A DNA stretch of 64,000 bases, taken from positions 20,838-84,837 of the forward strand of contig JASAND010030798.1 of NCBI GenBank assembly GCA_030248195.1, given 5' to 3'. The notes under the pieces were generated by a model. The model saw only the letters and a program-made list of their open reading frames with translations, was not told where the DNA came from and made no database searches. Made by a program: the position numbers and the translations under genes. Each line of letters begins with the position of its first letter. Within the stretch, counting starts at the first letter, position 1. This DNA is from Trissonchulus latispiculum (Eukaryota > Nematoda > Enoplea > Enoplida > Ironidae). This document shows, piece by piece, positions 42,735 to 55,027 of this stretch.

Positions 42735-43090
42735 ATTTATTTTTGGAAGTTTGTTGGGGGGTTTTTTGCAATTAATTTTTTTTAATTTTTTTGAGGTGTG
42801 TTTTTGTGGGGGGGTGGGGGGGGGGGGGGGTTTGTTTTAAAAAATTTTTGTTGGGGGAAAATTTTAAAAATATTTTAAAAGGTGATGTGTGGGGGGGGGG
42901 GGAAAAAAATATGATTTTATTTTTTAAAAAAAAAAAGGAGGGGGGGGGGGGGGGGGGTTAAAATAAAAAAATATATAAGAAAAAAAAAATATTTTATTTT
43001 GGGGATTTATTTAAAAAAAAAAAAAAAAAAAATAATGGGGGGGGGGGAGGGGGGGGGGTAAAAAAAAAAAAAAATATGGGGGGGGGGCTG
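42735..43090. repeat. Homopolymer-rich G/A/T tract
   Basis: Alternating runs of G, A and T of 8 to 20 bases each. Most likely unreliable sequence; the ORFs crossing it are meaningless. Confidence 0.85.
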
Positions 43091-43180
43091 TTGGCCGGCC
43101 AATTGGCCGTTGGCCGACCAACGACCAAAGTCCGGCCAAGCCAATTGGCTTGGCCGACGAAAAATGCGGCCAACACCAGG
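43091..43180. repeat. GGCCAATTGGCC-rich block
   Basis: Overlapping GGCCGGCC, CCAATTGGCC and GGCCAAG units, ending GCGGCCAACACC. Related to 9910-10080. Confidence 0.5.
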
Positions 43181-43337
43181 CTAAATGCGTTTTCGAAGCA
43201 GTGAACATAATTTTCAGCAAATTACAGACTTTGATCATTTTTCAAAACCTTGAGATTTAAGTAGACTAGTCCTTACTACTTTAGCCTTGCAACATGGGTC
43301 TTTTTCGAGACTACATGAGCGCAACATTAATTTCTTG

Positions 43338-43661
43338 TAGAGATGCACCGGGCCGGGTCCGAGGCCGAAGCCTGAAAACTGTGGGTCTATTTTAAGAGAA
43401 TTTTCTTAAAAATTAAGATTTTGCTATAATTTCAAGTATATACCGACACAATTGCTAGTATTTTTCATTCAAATCGATGACTAATATAATAACATAACTA
43501 ATAACTAATATAGTATCTACCAATTAAAACTTAATTTTGACTTTTAAAATTCCAAACTTTTGGCGAAAAATTGCCAAAAAAAGTACAAAATTTTGGTCCC
43601 GGTCGGCATTGGGCTGAACCACCGAGACTGACATTGGGACCCAAGTCCAGGTGCATCTCTA
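43338..43661. mobile_element. hAT-like MITE
   Basis: 324 bp with perfect 12-bp termini TAGAGATGCACC and GGTGCATCTCTA, a terminus typical of hAT transposons. The subterminal GGGCCGGGTCC and GGGACCC are partly complementary. I do not see an 8-bp target duplication, so the flanks have decayed or the ends are misjudged. Confidence 0.7.
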
Positions 43662-43920
43662 ATTAAACGTATCAGTTAGCTTAAATTTTTAAACTTTTCG
43701 AAAACGTTTTGGTACTTTTTCGGCAACCTTCGGCAAGTTGGGTTAATTTCCATATTTCAGCAACCCATCTCAATACACTATTAGGTAAAGTATGTAGTTT
43801 GGAAGCTGTAAATCAAAGTTTGTTTTTAATTATTGACATTTTTTAATAAATTTAGTAACAACATAGTAATCGTATACAGCTCGAAAAATTTTGCGGGTAT
43901 CTTGCGTGTATCAGTTGGCA

Positions 43921-44025
43921 GCGGGCCGCGGGGCGGGGCGGGGCGGGTACCAGCGTGCGGGTAGCGGGGCGGGGCGGGGCGGGTACCAGCGTGCGGGTAG
44001 CGGGGCGGGGCGGGCCGCCAAAATG
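43921..44025 (+). repeat. 36-bp GC-rich tandem repeat
   Basis: Two full units and a partial one. Each unit is GGGTACCAGCGTGCGGGTAGC followed by GGGGCGGGGCGGGGC, with GGGTACC at 43945 and 43981. The runs of G match the G-quadruplex pattern. Confidence 0.85.
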
Positions 44026-45377
44026 GTACCCGCTTCCAACTCTGGACTATATGAGTGAAAATTTAAAATCTCAATACATAGGAGTCATCTTCCAGAATAT
44101 TCTGTCGCTTGCGCAATGGTTTAAAATCAAGAATCACATGTTTTTGTTTGATGTTTTCTCCTATTCTTCAGCCATCCTTCGCTGCATTCTTACAATGGCT
44201 TGGCTATTAATCAGAACTAGCTCAAAAGCAAGCTTTCTTTTCACATTGCTGCATACCAGCTGTAAGAATCAAAGCTTTTGGAACATAGAGCAGATCATTA
44301 CCGGTTCTGATTAGTAAGAAAATAAATCAGAAAGACTGGTTTAGCACATATACGTAATTTACGTTAGGAAACAGTTTTTCTAAAAATTCTACGTACAAAT
44401 CATATACTCTCCATTTTAAAGCACAGAGGAAGTGCATTTATGTAAAAGTGTATATTTTGCGTGGAGTTTGCGTGCAAAACGGAGGGCTGAGCAAACATAA
44501 GAGACCTGCTGCGCTGAGGCGCAGCAGGAAAAAGGAAGCAGCCTATCGGTTCAAACCTATACCATACGATTGTTGGAAAAAAACCCGTTGATCGGAATGT
44601 CAGTGTGATATTTTAATTTAAGAGCAGAGTTGACGAGTGGGATTTTTTTCTAAGAGTCATCCCATCCCATCCCACTCGAAAATTTTTCTTTCCATCCCAT
44701 CCCATTCCATCCCACTTGCTTATTGAAAATCAAAAATAATCCCATGTTATCCCACATCGGGGGAAACTTGAATACATATTCAGACAAGTATTTATATTTT
44801 ATACGTCAATAATTGTTTTATTTAATGAATATATGTATGTATAAAGCCATTCTACTTATGTAATTAGTATTATGCACTGTTGTTTCATATGGTAACAACA
44901 AGTAATGTTTCACTGCAACATAGTTTCTTTCGAAAAATCTGAAAGACATATTAGAGGGTATGTACTAATGAGGAATTGACAAAATTCTTATCAAAGTTTA
45001 GTCAAGTTTTTAAAAATTTTGAACCAGTGTGCATTACAAATAATATCGTGTCCACCTTGAATCCAGCGAAATTTCAGAAGCATTCAAGAATTAAAATTAA
45101 TCCGGCGCAAACCTTCCGTGCAAATCCCCCCTCCCCCCTAAAGATTTGCACCGTGACACCAGACCTGATTTTCGGAGTATAGTTTTAGGAAAAGGCCCTT
45201 TCTGGGAAAACTGTGGGTATTTATTTTCTGAAAAGAAATTGCCAGCTTTATCAATAACACTGACTACAATTCTGAATGATACTGACCTTGAGTTGAGGCC
45301 TGTTTATTTGCGTAAATGGATTGGGGATGGGGGTACTGAAGACTGGACCACTATAAGCTAACATATTTGAATCTAGA
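44026..45377. other. No gene seen
   Basis: AT-rich. Contains an isolated perfect hairpin CCTGCTGCGC-TGAG-GCGCAGCAGG at 44505-44528 and a CCCATCCCAT minisatellite-like stretch at 44655-44760. Confidence 0.45.
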
Positions 45378-45634
45378 AATCTAGAATCTAGAAATTTCAT
45401 GAAAATATGTAATCCAGATGTAATCTAGCATGCTCGGTGATTGTAATTCAATACCAAATTTTCTTAAATACTTAATTAATTTCTTAATTTGTTAATACTA
45501 AAATTTTCTTTTCTTGAATGAAACGTTTTCTTTAACTGCAGTTTTGAATAGGCAGATCGCAGAGTACCCTGATATATATCCGGATCATAGGTTTACACGG
45601 GGGGGTATGAGGGGGTCCAAGCCCCCCAACCCGG
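45378..45634 (+). repeat. Dispersed repeat family Y, copy 1
   Basis: About 250 bp, over 90% similar by eye to 63754-64000. Both start CTAGAAATTTCATGAAAATAT and end CCCAACCCGGGCAAG. No ORF. Confidence 0.85.
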
Positions 45635-46559
<925 letters not shown>

Positions 46560-46904
46560 GTTATGCTCGTTATACCACTTGCATAGTATATAATTACAAT
46601 GAATAATAATACGTCAAGTGTTTTGCGCATCGACTCACTTAATACAGTATAAACTGAAAATTGACGTCATGCCCTGATCGTGCAGAAAAACACCTCACCT
46701 TGAGCTGCTTTGCCTATTTGGAATAGATTTTTCAAAAATTTTTTAAAAAATTTTAAATTCCTTACGCTTGCGTGGAAAGCTGTAGAATATAGAGCTTACT
46801 CCTATTGTATGCCACTTGTGGAGTGGAGCATGAGTGAACGCGAATATATATGGGTTGTTCAGCGAAGCTGGTCTATATTAGTGGGCTTATAACCTAGTCC
46901 TCTT

Positions 46905-47420
46905 ATCATTTACAACCTGCCTGCCATTTCCAGAGCTTTCTCCAAAGTGAAATTCTTTTCCATCAACAGTCTCTCCCATACTTTTGGAATGGCAGTCTTT
47001 TCTACAATGTGAGCACGCAGAATCTAATCTTGTAAATAGCCGTAATCACAATCGCTGAGAAGATACCTAAGTCCCGCCACCCAGTTGTTCGCTGATTCCC
47101 CAGAAATTTGACCACGTTGTTTAAACTGATACCGTTTTGTTACCGTGTTGGTCAGAGGGTGGAAATTAGTTTCCGCAAGCTGGATAGCATCAGCTAAGGA
47201 CAACTCCTCATTGTGTGACCCCGGCAACGCATAGAAGATCCTCTGGCCTTCTACATCCAGCAGGCTGACAAACAATGATACTGTAGGATGTTCATCAAAA
47301 TTGGCTGCTATCGCTCCAGAGGCACAGGAATAGTTCTGTATAGTTGTTTTCCAGACCTCCACGAAGCTTCTGTATTTTCGCCAAGAGCTGAGAGGAAGGG
47401 TGGGGCGCGATTCCAAAGAT
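46905..47420 (-). pseudogene. Ty3/gypsy gag remnant
   Basis: The minus strand encodes LFVSLLDVEGQRIFYALPG, then FHPLTNTVTKRYQFKQRGQ, GESANNWVAGLRYLLSDCDYG and, in a shifted frame, WERLLMEKNFTLEKALE. This is the capsid region of a gypsy-type gag, related to the copies at 50.1-51.2 kb. It is broken by a frameshift near 47025 and lacks a zinc knuckle and pol. Confidence 0.75.
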
Positions 47421-48220
47421 TGGATTCTTTTCCAAAGTTCCTCGTCGCCAATGTTGTGTCGTGCCTACTAGTAAAGCACAAGTCTTTACTCCAGATTTTA
47501 AAGCCGAAACTGAGGCTCCATTGTCTCACTATATACTGCATGCGCATACCATAGTAATGACATTCTAGAGTAGAATGCGCTAATTGTGGAATCAAATCCC
47601 CTAGTCATTACATACACATTACATGCGGTATAAATATTGGTAGACAGCTAAAAGTGCAGCCCACTTCAACGGAGAATTTTATAGAAATGAAGGCAACAGA
47701 AGTTGTTGCAAAAATTTTTTAGACCGACTTCCTGTTTGTCAACGAAGAATCGATGCGGAAGCCTGGGTTCCTTGCATAGACAGGCGAAGAATGCATCTTC
47801 CATATGATTTGTATAAATGTCTAGATATAAAGGTCTGAGGTCCGAAAATCACAAGAATTGGTTTTTCAGTGCCCCTTCAGAAAAGAAAATAGAAGTGCAA
47901 GAATTAAGAATGTTGTTTACTTTTGCTAAAATTAGTGAAATGTAAGCTGTGAACGTATCCTTGAACGCTTCAATTAATAGCTGTCATGATAAGATATGAA
48001 TGAACGCTGTCCAATAAATGTTATATAAATACGTTCAGGTACGTTCAGGTACTAAACGTAAACAAACTACTCATTCTTTAACTAAACACAGGCCTACGGG
48101 GTCACCGGCCGCCGGCAGGTCTCAAACACTAATAAGACGACCAACTGACCTGACGACATGATCATTAATCAAATCTGTGCTTATAACATAAGATTTATGT
48201 CCTTTTTACTGAACCAGCAT
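47421..48220. other. No gene seen
   Basis: Weak ORFs only. A CCGGCCGCCGG block and the CAAACACTAA phrase near 48105-48132 echo 9330-9365. Confidence 0.4.
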
Positions 48221-48418
48221 ACATGTGCTTGGGGGGTTTGGGGGGGGGGGTTAACCCCCACCCAGATTTGGAGCTCACCCCCCCCCAGACGGGTCCCTCA
48301 CCCCCCCAGAATCCGGATTTTTCCGGTTTTTTGGGCAAAAAAACGGAAATTCCGGCATTCCGGCGGCCTTCGGCCACCGGCTCACCCACCCCCCCAGAAT
48401 TTCCCCTCCTGCACATGT
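48221..48418. mobile_element. ACATGTGC-ended MITE family, copy 2
   Basis: 198 bp, from ACATGTGCTTGGGG to CTCCTGCACATGT. Shares AGAATCCGGATTTTTC and TTTTTTGGGCAAAA with copy 1, but has longer C and G runs. Confidence 0.78.
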
Positions 48419-48821
48419 CTGGAACCAAGTGCCAATAAAACAAACTCAAACTCCATGAGTTCGATACAGCCACGTCGGAATTTTAGGAGAAAGGAAAACA
48501 AAGAAAATGAAAAGAATTCTTTAAATCAAGACAGAGAATAAAATTTGGCTTCAATTGTCTTTAATTTAAGGAAAAAACTCTCTTTACTTCGTAGTCTCTT
48601 TCTGCTTAACTGAAAGTAAGACTCAATGTGAGATTGACAGCTGCTACCCTTGTAACATATGCATTTATAAAATATGCCACATATATTAAAGCAGGGAGGA
48701 GTGCTTTTGCGAGAGGTCAATAGGTTGGGCCCCTTACGCAAGATTGACTGACAGCTGAAAATGTTTTGTATAAATCCATGTATCCTTGGTAGCTGAAAAG
48801 CTTTTGCTTTGCAGCATGGGG

Positions 48822-49013
48822 TCAATACCCAGCTCCAATTACTTGGGTTGGAGCTATGGTGTCACAGGCTACGATGGTTGTTAAAACATCACAGTTCTTG
48901 CTGCCGAGTCGATATTCAATGTCGTGTCCTTCCAGAGACACTGTTTTCGCCATGATATCCAGTGCAATGGCATGCGCAGGAAAAACTTCATCTTCGTATC
49001 TAACAGCAGGTTT
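48822..49013 (-). CDS. Possible terminal exon, NC-motif protein
   Basis: On the minus strand, GTTTTAG at 49020-49014 has the form of a 3' splice site. It is followed by 63 open codons and TGA: KPAVRYEDEVFPAHAIALDI, then AKTVSLEGHDIEYRLGSKNC, then DVLTTIVACD. The pattern Y-x-L-x(3)-NC near the end loosely recalls LRAT/NlpC-type NC motifs, but the His expected after NC is absent and I would not assign a family. Upstream exons were not found. A second frame of the same segment is also open for about 45 codons, so coding is unproven. Confidence 0.35.
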   Translation of the reverse strand, partial: KPAVRYEDEVFPAHAIALDIMAKTVSLEGHDIEYRLGSKNCDVLTTIVACDTIAPTQVIGAGY

Positions 49014-49927
49014 CTAAAACGTGTACAAAAGTAAAGAAGTTAATTAGCATTTTCACACCTTTTACCACTTGCAAACGTTTTGACCTTATCTACATGTTTG
49101 TACACTTTTTCACTTTTATTAGTATCACGTATCACTAAAATCTCGTAAATTTTTTCACAATTTTTTCAGAAACGTAAAAAGGTTCAGATTCAACTTTACA
49201 TTATCATTTAAATTAATCATAATCAGCAGCAGCTATGTTATGAAATTGTAAGCTCTTCTAAAATAAGATTTCTTAACTCCCTACTTTGCAGAAAATGTAT
49301 TAAATTAGCTTTGCCAGAACATCCTTTTAGGACTTTTTAAACTAAAATAGCCACCTACAGTTGCAAGCTACATACGGGAACATGTCTGCTAGAGACCTTT
49401 ACTTAGCGACTTTACTGTTCCCGAAAAGACGGGGCTGATAGCAGAAATGAGCTAAGTTTAAACTAGTTTCTCACTGTCACCGGGCACTTTGTGAAGAGAC
49501 CAAAATTATTGGTCTTTACTCGAAAAGACTAATTTCGCAAAGAGACCACGACAAGTATGCAATTTAACAATGTCAAACGGTACTAATTGGATACTAGTAA
49601 TTGGATACGTAAGATACAAATAAGGAGCATTGTAAAGTCCAGTTAAAAATTCTTACAATAAAGATATCCAAGAAAATAAATGCTGCGTTAGGGAAATGTT
49701 TCCGGGGGAAACAATTTCTCTAGTGAAATTTTTCCTCGGGGAAAATTTTCCGGGCGGGAGAGGAAGATTTCACGGGAGAAAATTTTCCCTGTGACACCGG
49801 CATGTTTTCCAATAATCTTTGAAAATACCTGAATCATCGTTTTGTTTCCTCACCCACTGCAAAGAACATATGCAAAAACAGTGTCGTATCCTACTCGCAT
49901 TAACGACCAAATCTCTATTTGTAGTAG
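49014..49927. other. No gene seen
   Basis: AT-rich. 49690-49790 contains recurring GGGGAAAATTTTCC-like palindromic phrases, and 49500-49545 holds AGAGACC/GGTCTTT inverted phrases. Probably a decayed MITE. Confidence 0.45.
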
Positions 49928-50034
49928 CCAGAATGAATTGAGTTCCTGCTATGCAACAGTTTATATATCACTCACGCGTGTTCTAACATAGAATACAATA
50001 CAATGCAAGATCAAATCTTGCTAACACAGTTACA
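49928..50034 (+). repeat. Direct repeat near gypsy gag, copy 1
   Basis: GAATTGAGTTCCTG ... ACGCGTGTTCT ... CAAGATCAAATCTTGCTAACAC matches 51262-51357 in the same orientation. Together they bracket the inverted gag pair and may be LTR remnants. Confidence 0.65.
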
Positions 50035-50051
50035 ACATTCCACCTTGTTAA

Positions 50052-50775
50052 CTAACCTATGATAACTATGTTGTCTTCATCTTCACCATGCTCAGTGTTC
50101 TTGGCTTCTTCGTACTCCACCATGTTAGTCCTTCCCGCCGGAACTCCAAACGGGCAGACTCTTCGAAAATGGCCTATACCACCGCACTGATTGCACTTTG
50201 CCCTTTCTGGTCTGGTTGAAAATCTGGTCGACCTTGTATCCCGGAACAACTTCGGCAACTTTCATCATCAGAAGTCCCACTTCTCTTTTTTTGTCTCGAG
50301 CATCGAGCATCAGGCTGACCCCTCGGTTTTCGCCCAGACTGCACATGCCCTGTGGAAACCCCACCTTGCATAGCTTTGGAATTTCCCGAGGCTGTCTCCA
50401 CCTGTCGAGCAACTTCCGAGGCCTTTTCTAGGGTTAAGTTCTTTTCCATCAGGAGCCCTTCGCAGATTCTGGAGGAGGACGTTTTCAACGATCTGATCCT
50501 GTATTTCTCCAAAATCGCAATCGGTCAGCGAGGCACGAAGTTCAGCGACCCATGCATACACTATCTCGCCCGGTAATTTAGCTCGCTGTTTGAAAAAGTA
50601 ACGGCTAACGGTATTGGTGAGAGGGTTGAATTGACGTTCTGCCATCTCTGTTGCTTGATCCAGAGTCAAGCCGTCGTCATCAGAAAAAGGGAGATTATAA
50701 AAGATTTTCTGGCCTCAATTCCTAGAAGGCTGATGAATAGAGCAACCTGCGATGCTTAGCAAAGTTTTGAGCCAT
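50052..50775 (-). pseudogene. Ty3/gypsy gag remnant with zinc knuckle
   Basis: Minus-strand pieces in order: capsid (AERQFNPLTNTVSRYFFKQR, GEIVYAWVAELRASLTDCDF), then LLMEKNLTLEKASEVARQVE in a shifted frame, then zinc knuckle CNQCGGIGHFRRVC (CX2CX4HX4C). At least two frameshifts. The segment 50540-50775 is repeated inverted at 50970-51225. No protease or RT follows. Confidence 0.8.
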
Positions 50776-50969
50776 TGCAGTTTCGCATCGCTGGTTTGCA
50801 GACCTACCAGGATATAGGGGTTTACCAGGAGTAGCCAGAAAAGGCTGAGGCGTGCGACCAAAAGCAGGTAGCATTGATACAGTTTCCCTCGTCGCTGAAA
50901 AGTATTGTATCCTACTCGTAGTAACATCGGATACGCTGGAAACAAGCGACGCAAAACTACCTGTGTGCT

Positions 50970-51240
50970 TCGGGTGCTATGGCTCGAAACCTCTTTGAGC
51001 ATCGCAAGGTTGCTCTATTCATCAGCCTTCTTGGAATTGAGGGCCAGCGAATCTATTATAACCTCCCTTCTTGTGATGACGACGGCTTGACTCTGGATCA
51101 AGCAACAGAGATGGCAGAACGTCAATTCAACCCTCTTACCAATACCGTTACCAGCCGTTACCTTTTCAAACAGCGAGCTCAACTACCGGGTGAGACAGTG
51201 TATGCATGGGTCGTTGAACTTCGTGCCTGGAACTTCTTAT
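50970..51240 (+). pseudogene. Inverted partial gypsy gag copy
   Basis: FEHRKVALFISLLGIEGQRI, LDQATEMAERQFNPLTNTVT and GETVYAWVVELRA match the minus-strand gag at 50052-50775. Homology stops at 51237, where the frame runs into the direct repeat. Confidence 0.78.
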
Positions 51241-51261
51241 ATTACAACCAACTCTTTAACC

Positions 51262-51357
51262 AGAGTGAATTGAGTTCCTGTTATGCAGCTACTTATCTAT
51301 CACACACGCGTGTTCTTACTTGGAATGCAATACATGGCAAGATCAAATCTTGCTAAC
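51262..51357 (+). repeat. Direct repeat near gypsy gag, copy 2
   Basis: Matches 49928-50034. Confidence 0.65.
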
Positions 51358-51436
51358 ACCGATACCACAAACAGTAAGTAGAAAACTGAAATAGGTTTCA
51401 AAATTGAGCTGTGAATTGATCCTTGGTTATTGCGGT

Positions 51437-51482
51437 GCCTGTCTTACGTCTTAGCCTCTACACTGGACGAACCGTATTGCTT
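51437..51482 (-). mobile_element. SINE head fragment
   Basis: The minus strand CCAGTGTAGAGGCTAAGACG resembles the A-box region of a tRNA-derived SINE and parallels 59588-59632. No B-box is clear. Confidence 0.35.
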
Positions 51483-51574
51483 GGACATCTTAATTGAGTC
51501 ACTACTCACGGTTTGCAAAATAATAGTAGGCTGTCTGAGACTAGCTTGGGTCTTTGTCTGGTTTTTGTGTGCTG

Positions 51575-52085
51575 AATGTCGGGGCTGAAGGCTCACGGAC
51601 CGAGCCGGACCGCTGGTCGATTGTCCGGAATGCGATCAGTCTTAACAAATTTAAGCAATGAGCATACTGTATCAAGCTCAATCTTTTGATTTTAAACAAT
51701 TTTGGGGTTTGTCGTACAGCTTTGTTCATGTTAGAGATGACACTGGTTTCCTTAGCTAGATATAGCAGCGAAAATATGAATTAAATGTAAGAAATATAAT
51801 ATATTAGTTAAACTCGGGTTTTACTATCTATCTATCTATCTATCAAAGCTACCATTGGTAGTTGCACTATGACTGATGCTCGCTATGGGCTGATTATTGA
51901 TGTTAAACTTAGAGACAACTGATTCGCAGTTTTGGTAATGTTACACGATTCTGAAACAAAATCCCAGACAAAGCTCATAAAGCTCAACTGCTTATGGCAA
52001 AAGTTTAGAGTGCATAACGTTTACGTTGTAGCATTACAAATAATTAAAACGACATTTTCAATTGTTTTAAAAATTCAAATATTTG
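51575..52085 (+). repeat. Dispersed repeat family Z, copy 1
   Basis: About 510 bp matching 57290-57862: GACCGAGCCGG, AACAATTTTGGGGTT, GAGATGACACTGGTTTC, GTAGTTGCACTRTGAC, CAAAGCTCRTAAAGCTCAAC and AAAAGTTTAGAGTGCATAA. Contains a short CTAT microsatellite at 51826-51844. Non-coding. Confidence 0.82.
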
Positions 52086-53807
52086 CCAATGAAGGTCTCT
52101 GTATGCGCTGTTTGGCCGGTATGCATCGTTAATAAGGCTTTGTATGTCATTAGTTAGCATTTCAGAGTGTGCTTCAGGTGTCAAAGAGCAATTTGAGGTG
52201 AACATTGGTAGAAAGTAATAAACTTCATCACTGCTTACATTGTGGATTTTTATTCCGCCGGAGGCGGAATCTTTGTAATGGGTCGACCCTCTGCGCAATG
52301 GAAATGTAGAAATGTGAATTGGATAGTTCCTATGAAATATGTGTAATCCCAGTACTGAGTTAGATGATTTATAGGATTCAATCTAAAGAATTGGAACTAA
52401 CTGCCATGAACTAATTATGACTGCATACTATAAATTGATTAAAATTAAATTTAAAAAGAAAGCATGGTTGAAAATGAAGTTTGTAACAAGCCCCTCCGGA
52501 TGGGATCGAAATTACAGCTGCTGGTACAAGTGATACAAATATTCAAATTAGATTATGCAAATTAGGTTACAGCAAGTTCAATTCATTTTGCAATTGTTGC
52601 ATTCGCGTTTAGCGAAGTTGTTTGTCGTATGCGTCCGGGTAAATGTAACAGCGAAAAGTATTAGAAAAGTTGTAATTGCTGATCAGTTGACTTATCTTTG
52701 TTTTATTATTCAGGTAAGCTAACATTGATAAATAGCAATAACTGGTTTCGGAAAGTAGTGCGTAAACAGTAGTTTAGTTTCTTGTCCTCTAATGTTTATT
52801 CGTGTGCAGTGGACACATTTTGAAGTTGAATGATTACTTGTTTTGATAAAAATTGATCTTTAGTTTCATACCTGATACATAAATGAAATGCACTTGCTAT
52901 CACACAAATTTTATACCTACATAAGCTTAAACTAAACTAGACACTATCTTGGATATGAATCTGGGACTTGGAACTAGAAAAATCCTAAACTGGTTCAGTC
53001 AAGAACGTAGTCACACACACGTTCCACACCTTTTCTGCTTTTCATTTTTTAAAAATTGCTTCGCTAACTTCCATTACCATTATTTGTTGACCTCAAATGG
53101 CATAAATTCAACCATTTAAGTCACACGCATCTTCAACAATACTACTTCTTCTTTCATCCACCCTCGTCTACATCCTATTTTAAAATTTACGTATATAAAC
53201 ATTTGCTCCTTCTCCTATAAACTCTATCAAGCAAAAGCATCAGATTTGCATCTTTGACCGTCAGCAAATACCTTAGGCATTAATCTCCACATATGCACTT
53301 TCCTTACAACTACCTCATAGAAAAACCACATAGAGGATACATCTATCACTGCACTATCACTACAAAAGCACTTACATGCTATAACACCGGGTAAGGAATG
53401 CTTCCCCTTTTAGGGGTTACTTGTTTACAATTTTATAAACCTTTGTACCCTATTCCCCATTATGCCGTAAATTTTTTACAAATCTTTACATGTAAATTAA
53501 CAACCTTATTCACACAGGCGATTCTGTGGCTCCAGGACTGCACGGACCATATTGTTTTCATCCTTTTTCATGTAAAAAACTTTGGTTGCCTCCGGAGCCC
53601 TTTCATGACTTTGCAATACGAGGAAACTGTGCACGTACAGCTTTGTTGAGCAAATCCATGCCAGAGTCCCTTGTGCAAATAGTGGGCATCAGCAGGTAGG
53701 GATTCAAGGTTAGCATCTGCAACATTCGTGAACTCTTGCAGATGGCGGCAGTGATACTCTAAACGACTGATGGACAGGTCGACAGCAAATTTTGGCTTTA
53801 TGATCAC
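52086..53807. other. No gene seen
   Basis: AT-rich. A minus-strand ORF at 53568-53840 has no recognised domain and may belong to the duplicated segment that follows. Confidence 0.4.
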
Positions 53808-54183
53808 ATCTGCACTACGGTTGTTTCTCCTAACGCACACGGCCAGTAAGATGTTAAAAACGTCTTGAAAGTACTAACCGAGTTTGCACTCGCCGGATGT
53901 GCTTCAGCTAACAAAGCACGGAGACCTTGCCAGTCATCATCATTTTCGTCTGTGATCTTGTCAATGTCCAGCCAGCCATGATTTTCTGGGTGGCATGGCT
54001 CGTACATCTCCAGCGTTTTATGCAGAAAGACCGGGCAAGATTTTTAGCAAAAACATTTTCGGCAAAATTCGGGCCTTACCCGATTCGAAACTACAGGCCA
54101 CATTGCTTGTATTGTAAAGTCCCTATCTCAGACACTACTGGCAAAAGAAGCCACTTAAGCACAGCACGTCACCTACTAAAACA
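53808..54183 (-). repeat. Duplicated segment with conserved frame, copy 1
   Basis: About 375 bp repeated at 54622-54985. The minus strand is open for WLDIDKITDENDDDWQGLR and ALLAEAHPASANS. The second copy keeps the same frame with mostly substitutions (ALLPEALPATTNS), so the segment may derive from an exon or transposon ORF. A GTTAGT donor-like site follows in both. Family unknown. Confidence 0.6.
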
Positions 54184-54621
54184 GAAAATGAAAGTGGTTT
54201 AGACTAAAAACATGTTAGCCACCAAAATAAATATACATTGCAGGAGCAATATCCGATACGGTGCAGTCGCTGTTGTCACCTAAGTCTTATTTGACAAAGG
54301 CGTGGATAGTTAATTCAGTTTCAGAAAATACTTAGATCTTAGCATACGATTGAGATATTGAGGATATCCTTCATGACTGCGAACGCAACTGTGTTGAAGA
54401 TCTTTGCGACATTTACGGATCTTCTCTCAATTAGCACGGAATAAGACTTTGAATTAAGGTATGCTTAGGTACGTTAGCTGGGGGATCTTCCACAGTTATT
54501 ATTTTAATTGAACGTTATTAGCCAAACCATAAGCATTTTGTCAACAATTTTCTCCGGAAGGGCCGCAGGGAGCGGTTAGAAACTGTAAACAATTTCTTTT
54601 ACATAATAGGCGGCGTTTACC
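54184..54621. other. Spacer between duplicated segments
   Basis: No gene seen. Confidence 0.4.
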
Positions 54622-54985
54622 TCTGCACTACGGTTGTTTCTCCGAACTGCACACGGCCAGTAAGATGTGAAAAATGTCTTGAAAGTACTAACCGAGTTTG
54701 TAGTCGCGGGTAGTGCTTCAGGTAACAAAGCACGGAGACCTTGCCAGTCGTGAAGGTTTTCGTCTGTGATCTTGTCAAAGTCCAGTCAGCCATGATTTTC
54801 TGGGTGGCATGGCTCGTACCATATCTCCAGCGTTTTATGCAGAAAGACCGGGCAAAAGTTTTAGCAAAAACATTTTCGGCAAAATTCGGGGTTTACCCGA
54901 TTCGAAACTAGAGGCCACATTGCTTGTACTGTAAAATCCCTATCTCAGACACTACTGGCATAAGAAGCCACTTAATTACAGCACG
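54622..54985 (-). repeat. Duplicated segment, copy 2
   Basis: Direct copy of 53808-54183 with small indels. It ends about 40 bp before the MITE at 55028. Confidence 0.65.
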
Positions 54986-55027
54986 TTTAATACAATACTA
55001 AAGATATAGATTTTTGATAGCTATAAT

